Made by a program: the position numbers and the translations under genes. A stretch of 35,480 bases of DNA from Alphaproteobacteria bacterium (GTDB lineage Bacteria > Pseudomonadota > Alphaproteobacteria > Micavibrionales > Micavibrionaceae): contig JAGLMC010000066.1 in NCBI GenBank assembly GCA_023140215.1, positions 1-35,480 of the forward strand. The letters are read 5' to 3'. Each line of letters begins with the position of its first letter. The first letter of the stretch is position 1. The notes under the pieces are model-generated. The model was not told the origin of the DNA. It searched no databases and saw only the letters and a program-made list of their open reading frames with translations. This document shows, one piece after another, positions 24,098-33,701 of the stretch.

Positions 24098-24843
24098 CCC
24101 GCTACAAACTCACGATTGAATATAAAGGCTCTGATTTTTATGGTTGGCAGTTACAGGATTCTCTGCCAACGATTCAAGGCTCAATAGAGGATGCTATTGA
24201 AAAATTCTCTCATCAAAGAGTTTTAGTGCAATCAGCAGGACGCACTGATGCTGGTGTTCATGCTCATGGGCAAATTGCCCATATTGATCTAGAACCTTTA
24301 TCTCGTAATATGGATGAATACGCAATTCTCAAGGCTATTAATGCACATTTGCGTCCTATGCCAATAAGTATTTTAAATGTTGAGAAAATCACGGATGATT
24401 TTCATGCAAGATTTTCTGCAAAAAATAAGCTTTACCGATATCGCATTATTAACCGTCCAGCTTTCCTGACTTTTGACAAAGGTTTAGCTTATCATGTTAA
24501 GCGTGTGCTTGACGTAAAAGCGATGCATGAAGCTGCTCAAATTTTATTGGGAAAACATGATTTTTCAACTTTTCGTGATTCAGAATGTCAGGCGAATACA
24601 CCTATACGAACTCTGGATTGTTTGAACGTAGAGAAAATATCCAATCAAGAAATTGTGATTGAAGCTGAAGCTATGTCTTTTCTTCATCACATGGTGCGTA
24701 ATATAGTAGGGACATTGATTTTAGTGGGAGAAGGCAAATGGAGTGCTGAAGATGTTCTATTTGCACTTAATGCTAAAGATAGAACCAAAGGCGGTTCAAC
24801 AGCTCCGGCAGAAGGCCTTTATTTAGTAAGAGTGGATTATTAA
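24094..24843 (+). CDS. truA: tRNA pseudouridine(38-40) synthase TruA
   Basis: A 249-residue pseudouridine synthase acting on positions 38-40 of the tRNA anticodon stem-loop. The catalytic aspartate is D52 in the motif SAGRTDAGVHAHGQ. Other family blocks are KLTIEYKGSDFYGWQLQ at the start, FHARFSAKNKLYRYRI and the MSFLHHMVRNIVGTL segment near the C-terminus. It is the third gene of the def-fmt-truA operon with an ATGA overlap to fmt. No terminator with a T-tract is evident downstream. Confidence 0.96.
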   Translation: MTRYKLTIEYKGSDFYGWQLQDSLPTIQGSIEDAIEKFSHQRVLVQSAGRTDAGVHAHGQIAHIDLEPLSRNMDEYAILKAINAHLRPMPISILNVEKITDDFHARFSAKNKLYRYRIINRPAFLTFDKGLAYHVKRVLDVKAMHEAAQILLGKHDFSTFRDSECQANTPIRTLDCLNVEKISNQEIVIEAEAMSFLHHMVRNIVGTLILVGEGKWSAEDVLFALNAKDRTKGGSTAPAEGLYLVRVDY

Positions 24844-24952
24844 GATTATTGCAAGATTTTATTCAAAATTGTACTGTGCAACTGCATGGTGGGCGTAAGC
24901 TCGAAGCATGTCCGGCATTTTAATGCAAAGTATTATAAGCAAGAAAAATTTT

Positions 24953-25642
24953 ATGGAAAATTATTTACAGTTATTATTTGTTTGTTGCTTAATGTGCTTA
25001 CTTACAACGCATGTTATGGCAGAAAGCGAGGTTCAAAATGTTGAAAGAATTTCAGAGATTAATCATTCTAATCCTTTGCAAAATCCATCTTATGATAGAT
25101 CCGGTAAGGTTTTATCTCGCCGTGTTTTAGATAGAAAAAACAAAGTTGTAGGTCATATCGAAGATATAATTATTAAAAGTAATGGGCATATTCAATTTTT
25201 AAATGTAGAGCTGGATCGTTTGAAATTAGGCTCTGTTTATTTGAATTATAAGCAAATGGTTATTAAAAGCACGTCAAATGCTTATTCTCTTGCGATTAAA
25301 GACAGGGAAATCAAAAATCTTTATCCATCGCTACTAGCAGAAATGGAAACGGCTGCTGGGAACAGGAATGAATTAATAAGTGTTAAAAATATTATTGGCG
25401 CATCTATAAGAACAGAAAATGGACGTATGATAGGGGTAGTTAATGAGATTTTATTTAGTGAAAAAGCATCGCGCGTTAAAGCTCTTTATGTAACTTTAAA
25501 AACAGGTGTGCTACGTGGTAAGCACATAGCGATTCCTTTTGGTAGCTCGTTCAGTTTTAATAATACAGGTCAGCGTAAAAATATTATTATTGATAATGAT
25601 ATGGCAAAATCTGTTCTTCAATATGCTAAAGAAAATAAATAA
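24953..25642 (+). CDS. Exported PRC-barrel domain protein
   Basis: About 229 residues from ATG 24953, which gives a direct signal peptide (MENYLQLLFVCCLMCLLTTH, cut near VMAES); in-frame upstream starts exist at 24908 and 24923. The mature part contains two PRC-barrel-like units: one near residues 40-110 (VLSRRVLDRKNKVVGHIEDI), the second near 140-220 (KNIIGASIRTENGRMIGVVN, KALYVTLKTGVLRGKHIAIP). Exported PRC-barrel proteins of alphaproteobacteria are common but mostly uncharacterised. It is monocistronic, 220 bp before the RTX gene. Confidence 0.78.
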   Translation: MENYLQLLFVCCLMCLLTTHVMAESEVQNVERISEINHSNPLQNPSYDRSGKVLSRRVLDRKNKVVGHIEDIIIKSNGHIQFLNVELDRLKLGSVYLNYKQMVIKSTSNAYSLAIKDREIKNLYPSLLAEMETAAGNRNELISVKNIIGASIRTENGRMIGVVNEILFSEKASRVKALYVTLKTGVLRGKHIAIPFGSSFSFNNTGQRKNIIIDNDMAKSVLQYAKENK

Positions 25643-25862
25643 TTTCACTGTTAATGCATTGTAAACAATAAGAAATTAACGCTGATCGAAATTACATAAA
25701 ATATTAACTAAATTGTTGCATAATTAGAAGTGTTATGGTTTTTTATTATTATTGAAAATACACATTTAAAAAAAGTAGAGTGAATTACAGGATTTTAATT
25801 AAAAAATGGAGCTATAAAAGCTTGATATCCTGAGAATTCATAATTAGAGAACGGGGAAGAAT

Positions 25863-27524
25863 ATGGGAATAGTAGGAACAGATGGAAATGATTCTTTACA
25901 TTTTCAGGGAACTCTTGGGCAACTTACAATGTCGATTACGAATCCCTTTAGCAATGAAATTATTGATATAGATGATGAATTTAGAATAAACACTACCACT
26001 TATGACGGTCTGGGTGGTGATGATGTTCTTTATATGAATAATATTGCTGATGCTTTGTTCTTGGTAAATGATGCTGGAGAGCAAACAATCATGAATATAG
26101 AAACAATTGTTGCTGGTGATGGCGGTGACGTTATTAATCTAGCTCATGAAACTGTGACAATTGGTGATATAATAATATCTGGTGGATACGGTGATGATAT
26201 TCTTTGGGGTAATGTCGGTAATGATTACATTCGAGGAATTTATGGTAATGATATCATTGATGGCGGTCCGGGAGATGATATTTTACAAGGCGGTGATGGT
26301 GATGATCGTGTTAGTGGCGGTCTCGGTAATGATACCGTTTCCGGTAATGATGGTAATGATATTCTGTTTGGCGGTAACGATATAGTATCTATTGTGCATG
26401 ATAAAGATTTCGTTGATAGCATTGTATTTCCTCATCTTTTAGAGGGCGTTAATATTGCAAGTTTAGTGCCTCCGGGGACTAGTGCTCTTGGTTTTGCTGA
26501 AGATAATATGAGTGTAGATTTTGATGCAATGGCCACTCTTACTTTCCGTGATGGTTTTGCAGGATATAATAATACACTTGGTATTTATTCAATAGCTGAA
26601 GATGGCACTATTGAAGTGGCTAATGTGCTTTGGGCAAATTCTAAAGATGCCGGAATTGATATTGCGCATGAGATTGATTTGCCGGTAGGAGCAAATGGTG
26701 GAGATTTTGCGTTTTTTATCATCGCTGATGGTGATCGCGTTAATAATGAATATGATGGCTTAGATATTACAGGCGAAGGCAATATCAGATTTGTTTATGA
26801 TTTTGGCGGAGCCGGTGAGCGTGCAGCTAATATTTCTGATGATGGAAGTTTTATTACAATTGTTTATGATGACGGCGTAATTGTTCAAGCGCTTGATGGC
26901 CCTCACTATCACACAACGGAACGCGGTGAAAGTACGGATATTAATTGGGATGGTCAAACTCATATGATTTCTGGCCTTGTTGATGTTGGACAACAAGATG
27001 TGTTGCGTATCGGCTTTGAAGATCTTCCTAATCTTGGTGATGCTGATTATGAAGATGTGTTTTTTGATTTTAATGTTATTGAAACGATTACTACTCCGGC
27101 AAGTGAAAATGGAGATGACATTCTTGAGGGTGGTTATGGTGATGATATTCTCTATGGTGGTAATGGAGATGATATTTTAATTATTGGTATTGGACAAGAT
27201 GATGTCTATGGTGGCGGTGGGAATGATACATTTCTTTATGAATTTTATTTTGAAGGTATTGATACTTTAGTTGATACAATTCATGATTTTGAAATGGGCG
27301 CTAATAATGATGTGTTGGATATTAATGATATTTTACAAGATTATAGCTCTATTGATGATGCCATTGAGGATTTTGTTGAAGTAACAAGCTTGAATGGGGA
27401 CACGCACGTTTATGTAAATGTAGATGGTGCTGATAACGATTTTGTACAGATTTTAACGCTAACCGGTGTTGATACTACTCTTTTAGATATGCTCAATAGC
27501 GGTAATCTGGTCGTTGAATTATAA
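25863..27524 (+). CDS. RTX calcium-binding protein with DUF4114, type I secretion substrate
   Basis: A 553-residue acidic protein without Sec signal. The start ATG follows GGGGAAG. RTX nonapeptide repeats (GGxGxDxx) occur at about residues 105-172 (GGPGDDILQGGDGDDRVSGG) and again at about 413-450 (GGYGDDILYGGNGDDIL). Between them lies a DUF4114-type domain, recognisable at its end by DVLRIGFEDLPNLGDADYED (FED and GDADxxD). The last 90 residues (FEMGANNDVLDINDILQDYS to GNLVVEL) resemble the VCA0849-type type I secretion C-terminal target domain. It is probably secreted through an HlyB/D/TolC-like system and folds on calcium outside the cell, perhaps as an adhesin or surface protein. No transporter genes are adjacent. 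Confidence 0.88.
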   Translation: MGIVGTDGNDSLHFQGTLGQLTMSITNPFSNEIIDIDDEFRINTTTYDGLGGDDVLYMNNIADALFLVNDAGEQTIMNIETIVAGDGGDVINLAHETVTIGDIIISGGYGDDILWGNVGNDYIRGIYGNDIIDGGPGDDILQGGDGDDRVSGGLGNDTVSGNDGNDILFGGNDIVSIVHDKDFVDSIVFPHLLEGVNIASLVPPGTSALGFAEDNMSVDFDAMATLTFRDGFAGYNNTLGIYSIAEDGTIEVANVLWANSKDAGIDIAHEIDLPVGANGGDFAFFIIADGDRVNNEYDGLDITGEGNIRFVYDFGGAGERAANISDDGSFITIVYDDGVIVQALDGPHYHTTERGESTDINWDGQTHMISGLVDVGQQDVLRIGFEDLPNLGDADYEDVFFDFNVIETITTPASENGDDILEGGYGDDILYGGNGDDILIIGIGQDDVYGGGGNDTFLYEFYFEGIDTLVDTIHDFEMGANNDVLDINDILQDYSSIDDAIEDFVEVTSLNGDTHVYVNVDGADNDFVQILTLTGVDTTLLDMLNSGNLVVEL

Positions 27525-27563
27525 TATATAGAAATATTAAGCTCTATCTGTTAGCTTTCTTGT

Positions 27564-28592
27564 ATGGCTTTTGTATTGGAAACGCTTTTTTATCCGCTTA
27601 TGCAACATTTAATTGTACCGGAGAAAGAGTGTTCTTATGCATTTTTAAACGCTCAGTATTTCCCTTATCTTGATAAGATTAATAGTTCAACATTATTTAT
27701 TCAGCAATATTTCAAACCATATGCAAAAATTTTACAAGAACATGATTTTCACGTATCTTCCCGGATTGATATTAAAGATAAAACTTATGATATTGTTCTT
27801 ATTGCGCTCCCTAAAAATACATTGGAATCTAGATATCTTATTGCTCAGGGTCTTTGTATTTTAAAACCAGAAGGTATAATAATTTGTGCAGCAAGTAATA
27901 AAGCAGGCGGTACTCGTATTAAGAAAATCCTGCAAGATTTTGCATGCATTGATATACAGAAATTTTCAAAAAATAAAGCGCGTGTCGTTTGGGCAAAAAA
28001 AGCTGATGTTTTAAATAAAGCAAGTATAGATGCTATTGCGAACGGAGAGCCTCAAGCTATTCTAGATGAAGAATATATTTCTATGCCCGGTATATTTGGC
28101 TGGAACAAAATTGATAAAGGATCAAAAATATTAGAGCAATATCTTTCTGGCAAATTAAAAGGAAACGGTGCTGACTTTGGTTGCGGGTATGGTTCTTTAT
28201 CCAGATATATATTACAGAACAATTCTAATATAGAGAGTTTGTCATGCATTGACGCAGATTACAGAGCTATACAATGCTGTAAGAAAAACCTCAAAAATGA
28301 GATCAAAACAAATATATCTTACTTTTGGGAAGATCTTACACAACCATTGTCCGGTTTAAGAAATCTGGATTTTATTGTTATGAATCCACCTTTTCATGAA
28401 GGTCAAAAAACAAATATAAATGTTGGAATATCATTTATTAAAACGGCGGTTTATACATTAAATTCCGGTGGTATGCTTTGGATGGTTGCAAATGCAGAAT
28501 TGCCTTATGAAAAAATATTAGCAAAAAGCTTTAGTTCTTATAAAAAAGAATTTGAAGGACAGGGATTTAAGGTTTTTTGTGCTGTAAAATAA
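27564..28592 (+). CDS. RsmC-like class I SAM-dependent methyltransferase (16S rRNA G1207 type)
   Basis: A 342-residue protein with two domains, as in RsmC. The N-terminal half (about 1-165) is a degenerate methyltransferase-like fold (KTYDIVLIALPKNTLESRYL). The C-terminal half is the active MTS domain with SAM motif I GADFGCGYGSLS (202-213) and the catalytic NPPFHEG (274-280), which marks guanine N2-methyltransferases. The likely reaction is N2-methylation of guanosine 1207 of 16S rRNA. It is slightly more diverged than typical RsmC, so rlmG-type specificity is not excluded. Confidence 0.85.
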   Translation: MAFVLETLFYPLMQHLIVPEKECSYAFLNAQYFPYLDKINSSTLFIQQYFKPYAKILQEHDFHVSSRIDIKDKTYDIVLIALPKNTLESRYLIAQGLCILKPEGIIICAASNKAGGTRIKKILQDFACIDIQKFSKNKARVVWAKKADVLNKASIDAIANGEPQAILDEEYISMPGIFGWNKIDKGSKILEQYLSGKLKGNGADFGCGYGSLSRYILQNNSNIESLSCIDADYRAIQCCKKNLKNEIKTNISYFWEDLTQPLSGLRNLDFIVMNPPFHEGQKTNINVGISFIKTAVYTLNSGGMLWMVANAELPYEKILAKSFSSYKKEFEGQGFKVFCAVK

Positions 28593-28624
28593 TCACGCTA
28601 TTAAAGTTGCGATTGTGATCCGCC

Positions 28625-28673
28625 CCTTATGAGGCGTAGCTTACATAGCGTTTATATCGCATAGGCTATAGTG
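28625..28673. repeat. Degenerate intergenic repeat, copy 1
   Basis: Sequence from CCTTATGAGGCG through TATCGCATAGGCTATAGTG, lying at the 3' end of holA. It shares order and most bases with 29903-29943, including TATCGC, CATAG and CTATA blocks preceded by a CCTTx...GGxG hairpin-like start. Similarity is by eye and imperfect. Confidence 0.35.
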
Positions 28674-28674
28674 T

Positions 28675-29694
28675 TTAACGTTTGATTGAGCTAATTCCTA
28701 AAATGGCTTGTGAACATAGGGTTTCTACCGGTGCTCCGGTCTGTTTACATTGTGCTTCAAGTTCCATAAGGCGTGACATTATTTTATTGAGGCTTTTAAT
28801 ATTCCATCGTTTTGCCTGATATCTAAATTCATTTTGTTGTTTAAAAAAAACTGGAGGCATGAGCGATTTCATTGCAATATCTGTTGATGTTCCTTGTTCC
28901 ATACGTGCTTTGGTAATATGCAGACGGCGGAAGTGATTTTGTAGAGCTCTCACAATAACAATAAAATTTACGCCATCTCCAAGTAATTGATTATAGGTTT
29001 TGAGAGCTTTGGCCGGTTGGTTTCCGGCAACACTATATATTAAATTATCAAGACTTTGAACTCCGGTTTCACCACAGCATGCTTGTACATCGTTCAAGCT
29101 TACAGGAGATGTTTCAATCCCTTTGTAGGTGATAATTTTTTCCAGTTCACTTCGTACTTTTTGACGATCGCCGGATATATTAATTGCGAGCCAGTTAATA
29201 GCATCCTGTTCAATATTTAGATTTGCGCTCTGTATGCTTTTGCGAATTAAGATAGATAAATTACGTTCATCTTCAATATAACAAGGTAGTGCTGCGGCAT
29301 TTTTAGCAGCTTCACAAAGTTTTCGTAAAGAAGAACGTGTGCCAAGTTCTCCAGCTTCGAGAATAACAAGCGATGATTTATTTGGATTTTCAAGATATGT
29401 TTTAAGTAGTTGTGTTAATTTGTCGGTTGCATTTTTTATGCGAATTAGACGATCTCCACCCATCATTGATATTGCACAGGCTTCATCATTAAGGCGTGCC
29501 GGATCTTCTTGTAAAATATCAGTTGAGAGTGTAACGGCGTTAAATGGATCATTAATATCATTGACGATTGATAGAGCTATAGATTTAGCGCGTTCTTTCA
29601 TTAAACCGTTATCAGCGCCGTAGACAAGAATAACTCTGGCTTTTGGATCAGGGTTTTTTGTAAAGTTTTCGATTTGTTTCCATGGAATCTTCAT
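28675..29694 (-). CDS. holA: DNA polymerase III subunit delta
   Basis: A 339-residue clamp-loader delta subunit, which opens the sliding clamp during loading. It shows the N-terminal motif PKARVILVYGADNGLMKERA, a Ser/Leu-rich KSSLVILEAGELGTRSSLRK, a central DUF-type linker with AINWLAINISGDRQKVRSEL, and the C-terminal collar (VRALQNHFRRLHITKARMEQ). It is the last gene of the run DUF3576-leuS-lptE-holA on this strand. It is separated from lptE by 256 bp rather than overlapping, so it may have its own promoter. Confidence 0.92.
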   Translation of the reverse strand: MKIPWKQIENFTKNPDPKARVILVYGADNGLMKERAKSIALSIVNDINDPFNAVTLSTDILQEDPARLNDEACAISMMGGDRLIRIKNATDKLTQLLKTYLENPNKSSLVILEAGELGTRSSLRKLCEAAKNAAALPCYIEDERNLSILIRKSIQSANLNIEQDAINWLAINISGDRQKVRSELEKIITYKGIETSPVSLNDVQACCGETGVQSLDNLIYSVAGNQPAKALKTYNQLLGDGVNFIVIVRALQNHFRRLHITKARMEQGTSTDIAMKSLMPPVFFKQQNEFRYQAKRWNIKSLNKIMSRLMELEAQCKQTGAPVETLCSQAILGISSIKR

Positions 29695-29737
29695 ATCTAC
29701 ATGTTAAAAGAATTTGGCTGTGCGTCAATTCACTTAT

Positions 29738-29757
29738 TAAGATTACCCGCAATCTTA
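29738..29757. promoter_or_regulatory. Perfect inverted repeat upstream of holA
   Basis: TAAGATT and AATCTTA are 7-nt perfect arms around six bases. It lies about 45 bp upstream of the holA start, with no T-tract, so an operator or 5'-UTR hairpin is more likely than a terminator. Confidence 0.35.
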
Positions 29758-29902
29758 TGGTGTGTTCCCGTTCCTCCACGTTTTTCTTACGTTTTCCAGA
29801 AAATAAATAAAAATGATAATATTTTCACAATATCCCTTGACACTTATCATAAATTGTGATAGGAATATATACTTATACAGGGGATAATTGTATCTTAAAT
29901 GT

Positions 29903-29943
29903 CCTTTACGGAGTGCAGCCTGTATCGCGCATAGACTATAAGG
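29903..29943. repeat. Degenerate intergenic repeat, copy 2
   Basis: Sequence from TCCTTTACGGAG through TATCGCGCATAGACTATAAGGA, immediately after the lptE stop. Its near-palindromic core TATCGCGCATA and the order of blocks parallel 28625-28673. It may be a REP-like chromosomal repeat. Confidence 0.35.
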
Positions 29944-29950
29944 AACTTTG

Positions 29951-30445
29951 TTAGCGTTTAAAATAAAGCGTTATTTGTTGTTCAATTTGTCTGGATATAT
30001 CATCTAGAGCATTTAGTCTGGCATTGTCTTCGGAAACGCGCGTTGAGAATTTGCTTGAAAGAATATTGTAGCTGGTAATACTGCGTATATCACGCTCAAG
30101 AACGGTTTTTCCTGTTTTTTTATTTATAAGTTGTATTTTTGTACTTAGTTTTAATTGACCGCGTGTTGCATCTGCGCTTTTGGTGATATCCAGATTTGTT
30201 AATGCCTCATGGACAGATTTTACATCAAGGTAATAAATTGGGTTTTCAGGGCGTTTATGACTGTAAAATTTGTCGATTAGGGAATTGCGCAAATATTGTC
30301 CTTCACGGTTCGATATATTGCTGATTTCAATTTGTTCCAGCGTCTTTTCTACACCTACGGGTGTATATTTATTTACTCCGTATATCGGGTGGAAACCGCA
30401 GGCGGTTAGTAAAATAAGACTTAAAAATGAGATTAATATTTTCAT
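29951..30445 (-). CDS. lptE: LPS assembly lipoprotein LptE
   Basis: A 164-residue outer-membrane lipoprotein that plugs LptD and completes LPS delivery. The lipobox is LTAC with the family hallmark CGFHPIYG right after it. Blocks such as [20 protein letters not shown] and [20 protein letters not shown] at the C-terminus fit LptE/RlpB. Its start overlaps the leuS stop by four bases (ATGA), so it is translationally coupled. The leuS-lptE-holA order is a recognised alphaproteobacterial arrangement, which strengthens the call despite low sequence conservation. Confidence 0.9.
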   Translation of the reverse strand: MKILISFLSLILLTACGFHPIYGVNKYTPVGVEKTLEQIEISNISNREGQYLRNSLIDKFYSHKRPENPIYYLDVKSVHEALTNLDITKSADATRGQLKLSTKIQLINKKTGKTVLERDIRSITSYNILSSKFSTRVSEDNARLNALDDISRQIEQQITLYFKR

Positions 30446-32985
30446 TTTGCCACAACATTTACAATTTTGCCCGGAATATAAATAAATTTACGTAATGATT
30501 TACCTTCCATAGCACGCTGGACATTAGGCTCTGAAAGTGCTGTTTTTTCTACAAGTTCTTGGTTAGCATTGGTGGCAAGTGTAATAGAAGCACGAACCTT
30601 GCCATTAACTTGTACGCCAATTGTGAAAGTATTACTGGTTAAGAGTGATTTATTAATCTCCGGCCAGCTTTCTTCCGTGAGTAGTGTTGTCGCTCCAAGC
30701 ATGCTCCACAGTTCTTCTGCCAGATGCGGCATTATGGGATTAATGAGCTTAATAAGGATTTCCAGAGATTCTCGCAGTGCCCAGTCGTTATTTTTGTAGC
30801 TTGAAATTGTGTTTGATAGTTCGTGAATATGAGCAACAGCTTTATTGAGGTGAAAATTCTCAATATTTTCACTAATGTTTTTTGTGATTTTATGAGATGT
30901 TTTGCGTAGTTCTTTAGCTGTGTCTGTAAAGCTTTCCGGTGCTGTTGAGCCGTATTCCGGCAGGTTCGGCTGGAGTTGCGATATTGTTCGATGGAGTTTG
31001 TTTATAAACTTCCATGCGCCTTCAATGCCTTTTTCTGTCCACTCAAGATCACGCTCAGGCGGTGAGTCTGATAGAATGAAGAGTCTTGCCGCATCTGCTC
31101 CATATGTATCAATAATGTCTTGTGGATCAATAACATTCTTTTTTGATTTGGACATTTTCACGGATGAACCGACTTTAACGGCACTTTTATCTTTCATCGC
31201 GTCATAGTCTGATGGAAATACCCAGTTATCATTTGAGTCTTGATAGGTCTCATGTGTAACCATTCCTTGCGTAAACAATCCAAGAAATGGTTCATCACAA
31301 TCAATATAACCGCAAGTCTTCATAGCTTTAGTGAAAAAGCGTGCGTAAAGCAGATGTAATACGGCATGTTCCACCCCACCAATATATTGATTGACAGGCA
31401 TCCAGTATGCAGCTTTGTCTTTAGCGACAGGCTCAGTTTTATTATGTGGGTCGCAATATCGGAATTGATACCAGCTACTTTCAAAAAATGTGTCAAATGT
31501 ATCTGTTTCACGTGTGGCGTTTTTACCGCAGGATGGGCATTTACAATTTTTCCATGTTGGATGATGTTCCAGTGGATTGCCGGATTCATTAAAGTTAACA
31601 TCTTCAGGTAATGTCACGGGAAGCTGGTCTTCAGGAACAGGTACAACTCCGCAAGAGTCACAATAGATAATTGGAATCGGGCATCCCCAATAGCGTTGGC
31701 GGGAGATTCCCCAATCACGCAAACGGTATTGTATTGTGCCAAAGCCGTTGTCAATTTCTTCGCATTTTTGAATGCATGCTTCGATAGCATTTTTTACATC
31801 CATACCATTCATAAATTCAGAATTAGCAAGTTTGCCTGAGCCGGTATATGCCTCGGTTGTAACTGTTAAATCGGGCATATCTTCAGGAATGACAACCGGT
31901 AGTATTGGTAAATGATATTTGTTTGCAAAATCACAGTCACGCTGGTCATGGGCTGGAACACCAAAAATTGCACCGGTGCCGTAATCCATTAAAATAAAAT
32001 TGGCGATATATATAGGTACTTCACGGCCTAAAAGTGGATGCGTGGCTTTATAGCCGGTATCAAAGCCAAGTTTATCAGCTTGAGCTATTGCCTCTTCAGA
32101 TGTGCCGACAGATTGACATTCCTGCAAAAAGTCTTGGAATTCCTTTTTGTCACCGGCTAGTTTTTTGCTTATTGGATGGTCTGGTGCAAGCGCTAGAAAA
32201 GAAGCACCAAAGAGTGTATCGGGGCGCGTAGTAAAAACTTCGATTTGTTCGTTATTTTCTTGAGAATTGGGGGAAATAATATCCCACTTAAATTGCAAAC
32301 CTTTGGATTTACCGATCCAGTTTTCTTGCATAATGCGTACTTTTTCCGGCCAGTGATCCAGTTTTTCAAGGCTTTTCAGTAAATCATCCGCATAATCGGT
32401 AATTTTCAAAAACCACTGATTGAGTGTCCGGCGTTCTACAGGCGCATTTGTTCGCCAGCCTTTACCATCAATAACCTGTTCATTAGCTAAAACGGTATTA
32501 TCAACAGGATCCCAATTTACAACAGATTCTTTGCGGTATGCGATTCCTCTATCAAGGAAATCAAGAAACATTTTTTGTTCATGACGATAATATTCCGGAT
32601 CGCAGGTAGCAAATTCACGACTCCAATCTATAGAAAGTCCCATGGTTTTGAGTTGTTTCCGCATGATGTTTATATTTTCATGCGTCCATTTGTTGGGATG
32701 TTGTTTGTTTTCAATAGCGGCGTTTTCTGCTGGAAGTCCAAAAGCATCCCATCCCATTGGATGAATAACATTAAAGCCCTTGGCATTTTTATAGCGTGCA
32801 ACGACATCACCTAGTGTGTAATTGCGCACATGACCGACATGGATTCGGCCTGATGGATAGGGGAACATTTCCAGCACATAGTATTTTTCTTTATCGGATT
32901 GTTCGGTAACTGCGAAAGATTTGTGTTTTTCCCAAATATTACGCCATTTTTCTTCCGTTTCTTTTATGTTGTAACGCTCATTCAT
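30442..32985 (-). CDS. leuS: Leucyl-tRNA synthetase
   Basis: An 847-residue class Ia synthetase, full length. The HIGH-type motif is [19 protein letters not shown] (about 42-60). An editing (CP1) domain follows with [20 protein letters not shown] and [19 protein letters not shown] zinc-type insertion shows CDSCG and CPSCG. The KMSKS motif ([10 protein letters not shown]) is near residue 610 and the anticodon-binding domain occupies the C-terminus ([18 protein letters not shown]). It is the middle of a minus-strand run, 20 bp after the DUF3576 gene and overlapping lptE. Confidence 0.98.
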   Translation of the reverse strand: MNERYNIKETEEKWRNIWEKHKSFAVTEQSDKEKYYVLEMFPYPSGRIHVGHVRNYTLGDVVARYKNAKGFNVIHPMGWDAFGLPAENAAIENKQHPNKWTHENINIMRKQLKTMGLSIDWSREFATCDPEYYRHEQKMFLDFLDRGIAYRKESVVNWDPVDNTVLANEQVIDGKGWRTNAPVERRTLNQWFLKITDYADDLLKSLEKLDHWPEKVRIMQENWIGKSKGLQFKWDIISPNSQENNEQIEVFTTRPDTLFGASFLALAPDHPISKKLAGDKKEFQDFLQECQSVGTSEEAIAQADKLGFDTGYKATHPLLGREVPIYIANFILMDYGTGAIFGVPAHDQRDCDFANKYHLPILPVVIPEDMPDLTVTTEAYTGSGKLANSEFMNGMDVKNAIEACIQKCEEIDNGFGTIQYRLRDWGISRQRYWGCPIPIIYCDSCGVVPVPEDQLPVTLPEDVNFNESGNPLEHHPTWKNCKCPSCGKNATRETDTFDTFFESSWYQFRYCDPHNKTEPVAKDKAAYWMPVNQYIGGVEHAVLHLLYARFFTKAMKTCGYIDCDEPFLGLFTQGMVTHETYQDSNDNWVFPSDYDAMKDKSAVKVGSSVKMSKSKKNVIDPQDIIDTYGADAARLFILSDSPPERDLEWTEKGIEGAWKFINKLHRTISQLQPNLPEYGSTAPESFTDTAKELRKTSHKITKNISENIENFHLNKAVAHIHELSNTISSYKNNDWALRESLEILIKLINPIMPHLAEELWSMLGATTLLTEESWPEINKSLLTSNTFTIGVQVNGKVRASITLATNANQELVEKTALSEPNVQRAMEGKSLRKFIYIPGKIVNVVAK

Positions 32986-33005
32986 AGCTCTGCCTGTGTA
33001 TTTTC

Positions 33006-33551
33006 TTATTCATTATTGATGGAAGCAATGCGAAGCTGGCGGGCTCTGGTTAATATTGTATCCTCAAGCTGGTGCGCTGTTCCTTCTGCGGGTGTAACAT
33101 CGCGCCATGTATTGTTTTTATAAACTTGCTTAAAGATACGTACTCTAATGCCATCTGATCGTAGTTGCCGTCCCAGTATAAAGGCATTAATTTTAAAACG
33201 TTCGTCTTTTGCTTCTTCAGAAGAATACCAGTCTGTTAGAATTACACCGCCAAAAGGGTCTGCGCTGGCTAGCGGCATAAAGGATATGGTATCAAGAGAG
33301 GCGCGCCATAAGAAGCTGTTTACGCCAATTCCAGAAGCTCCATCTTCGTTTTCATTATCTTTACCGCCAAAGATTTTCATGCCATCACCACCAAATATAC
33401 TATCTGGTTTTGCGTAAATATCTCCACCTATAGAAGAGCGATCATAGCCTGTTGGATATTTTGCTTCTTTTTCAATGTTGCTGCATCCGGTTAATAAGAT
33501 GCTCCCGAATATAATAAATAAGAAATTTGTAATTGACCATAACTTCGGCAT
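33006..33551 (-). CDS. DUF3576 domain lipoprotein
   Basis: A 181-residue lipoprotein (lipobox LTGC, Cys about 23) matching DUF3576, a family largely confined to Alphaproteobacteria and usually located just upstream of leuS, as here. Recognisable blocks are [47 protein letters not shown] and the C-terminal [15 protein letters not shown]. Its function is unknown; a role in outer-membrane assembly has been presumed because of the link to lptE. The 20-bp gap to leuS suggests one operon with leuS-lptE. Confidence 0.9.
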   Translation of the reverse strand: MPKLWSITNFLFIIFGSILLTGCSNIEKEAKYPTGYDRSSIGGDIYAKPDSIFGGDGMKIFGGKDNENEDGASGIGVNSFLWRASLDTISFMPLASADPFGGVILTDWYSSEEAKDERFKINAFILGRQLRSDGIRVRIFKQVYKNNTWRDVTPAEGTAHQLEDTILTRARQLRIASINNE

Positions 33552-33563
33552 TTTTTAAACCTT

Positions 33564-33587
33564 ATGTATTTCAGAATGTATTTCAGG
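33564..33587. repeat. Tandem 12-bp repeat upstream of the DUF3576 gene
   Basis: ATGTATTTCAGA is followed directly by ATGTATTTCAGG, a two-copy 12-bp direct repeat 12 bp upstream of the DUF3576 start codon. It could be a regulator site or a chance duplication. Confidence 0.45.
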
Positions 33588-33701
33588 GTATTTATATGTT
33601 TACCCTAACTAGCATGCTATAAACAAGCTCACAAGTCCGGTTTTGTAAAAGCATTATTTAAAATGGTATTACAAAGCGGTAAAATTAAAACTATTGAGGA
33701 T

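Noticed and set aside
26260-26350. Short-period DNA repetition in the RTX gene considered as a CRISPR or tandem array
   Set aside because: The repetition is the 9-residue coding repeat with variable bases; there are no spacers or conserved direct repeats.
26182-26385. Methionine/valine-rich alternate frame in the RTX gene, and its minus-strand counterparts
   Set aside because: They are frame shadows of the glycine/aspartate repeat DNA and show only the repeat periodicity.
29674-29859. Plus-strand 61-codon frame overlapping the holA start and spacer
   Set aside because: Begins antisense within holA, lacks a ribosome site and looks non-coding.
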